A stretch of DNA of 6,611 bases from Deltaproteobacteria bacterium (GTDB lineage Bacteria; Desulfobacterota; DSM-4660; Desulfatiglandales; B25-G16), in contig JAFDHR010000128.1 in NCBI GenBank assembly GCA_019308645.1, forward strand, positions 1 through 6,611. Reading direction: 5' to 3'. The notes below the pieces were generated by a model. That model saw nothing but the letters and a program-made list of their open reading frames with translations, searched no databases and was not told the DNA's origin. Below, in pieces: positions 5,800 to 6,611 of this stretch (position 1 is its first letter; each line of letters begins with the position of its first letter). A program made the position numbers and the translations under genes.

Positions 5800-6611
5800 C
5801 TGAAAGGAGAAGTGGTTTATAGCCGAATAGTTTGGGAATAACCATAATCAAGGATTCCCAATAGGTTACAATAAGGAGCACAATGATGGAGGCCAAGAGG
5901 AAAGGGAGTATGGCCTTGGTGATTTGTTCGAGTTTTATCTCTCCGATAGCACACGCAATGAAAAGGCATACTCCAACAGGGGGGGTGGTGAGGCCAATCA
6001 CCAAATTAAGCACAATTATAACGCCAAAATGGAGGGGATCTACTCCTATTTTGTTCATTAGAGGAAGTAAGACCGGGGTCAGAATGATCAGGGAAGCTGT
6101 GGTTTCCATGAATGTTCCCACCATGAGCAAGACGATATTTACAAGTAGTAGAATGGCGATGCGGTTGTGGGTTATATTAATGACCACCTCAGTTATATAT
6201 TGTGGAATCTCTTTGCTGGCCAGGAGCCATGAAAAAATACTCGCGGTTCCGATGACCAGCATAACCAGCGAGCTTGTTACAGCGGTATTTATTATGATTT
6301 TTGGCAGATGGATAGGCCTAATATCACGGTACACAAACAGGCTAATGATAAGGGCATAGAACACGGCGACACAAGCACTTTCGGTAGGGGTGAATATTCC
6401 AGTTAAGATCCCTCCCAGGATGATGAGGGGCATCATCAGAACCAGTGCTGCATCAAAAGTCGCCTTTAAGGCCTCCCTGACTGATATCAGAGATCCTTTA
6501 GGATAATTTCTTTTACGAGCGTAATAGGCAACCACACCCATTTGGGAGAGCCCTAACAATACCCCTGGAATAATGCCTGCCAGAAAAAGGGAGGCGATAG
6601 AGACCTCTCCC
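5795..6611 (-). CDS. dctM: TRAP transporter large permease DctM, C-terminal part (start outside window)
   Basis: This is a second TRAP large permease, forming the ion-coupled substrate channel in the inner membrane. The frame is open to the window edge (from 6610), giving 271 residues; with a usual length near 425, about 150 N-terminal residues lie beyond the window. The TTG at 6559 is internal. Visible family features are LFLAGIIPGVLLG near the edge, a basic loop (YYARKRNYPKG), IFTPTESACVAVFYAL, the MVGTFMETTASLIILTPVLLP segment, NLVIGLTTPPVGVCLF (the conserved TPPVG motif) and a final hydrophobic helix before LFGYKPLLLSG. This matches the ordinary DctM (TIGR00786-type) branch and differs clearly from the permease at the left end, which carries TPPFGYALFYLKG at the equivalent place. 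The two are therefore not a recent duplication. The binding protein and small permease are expected to the right. ilvD lies 608 nt downstream on the same strand. Confidence 0.93.
   Translation of the reverse strand, partial: GEVSIASLFLAGIIPGVLLGLSQMGVVAYYARKRNYPKGSLISVREALKATFDAALVLMMPLIILGGILTGIFTPTESACVAVFYALIISLFVYRDIRPIHLPKIIINTAVTSSLVMLVIGTASIFSWLLASKEIPQYITEVVINITHNRIAILLLVNIVLLMVGTFMETTASLIILTPVLLPLMNKIGVDPLHFGVIIVLNLVIGLTTPPVGVCLFIACAIGEIKLEQITKAILPFLLASIIVLLIVTYWESLIMVIPKLFGYKPLLLSG

Overview
The window looks like bacterial DNA of moderate GC, probably from an anaerobic, carboxylate-degrading lineage such as Desulfobacterota or a relative. That guess rests on the gene types (two TRAP transporter permeases, a stand-alone AMP-forming acyl-CoA ligase and an archaeal-like IlvD) and not on any marker gene. 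There is no rRNA, tRNA, CRISPR array, insertion sequence or phage gene that I can see.

Left part, + strand: positions 1-1042 are the C-terminal ~80% of a TRAP transporter large permease (DctM). Its C-terminal signature resembles the mannitol/chloroaromatic subgroup (FcbT3-like). Only 23 nt later, behind a good ribosome binding site, comes a complete 545-residue AMP-dependent acyl-CoA ligase (1066-2703). The two look like the end of one operon in which an organic acid is imported and then activated to its CoA thioester. After a 260-nt gap comes a small orphan membrane-anchored protein of 101 residues (2964-3269). A 44-codon ORF overlaps its stop codon by one base and may be a translationally coupled microprotein.

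Right part, - strand: a complete IlvD/Edd-family dehydratase (3549-5186) has a textbook Shine-Dalgarno sequence at its MRSD start and a second, in-frame SD-ATG 54 nt upstream. It is followed leftwards by a non-coding stretch holding a long inverted repeat, where it converges with the left-hand genes. Upstream of it lies a 608-nt gap without a convincing gene but with several stem-loops. Beyond that is the C-terminal ~60% of a second, clearly different DctM permease (5795 to the window end), whose start and partner subunits lie outside the window.

How the genes may work together: the left pair forms a plausible uptake-and-activation unit. IlvD either makes branched-chain 2-oxo acids (valine/isoleucine synthesis) or, given its neighbour and its unusual active-site loop, dehydrates some other hydroxy or sugar acid. 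I found no clear sign of a wholly new system. The items most worth a second look are the small-protein pair at 2964-3403, the variant IlvD with tandem starts, and the structured 608-nt gap.
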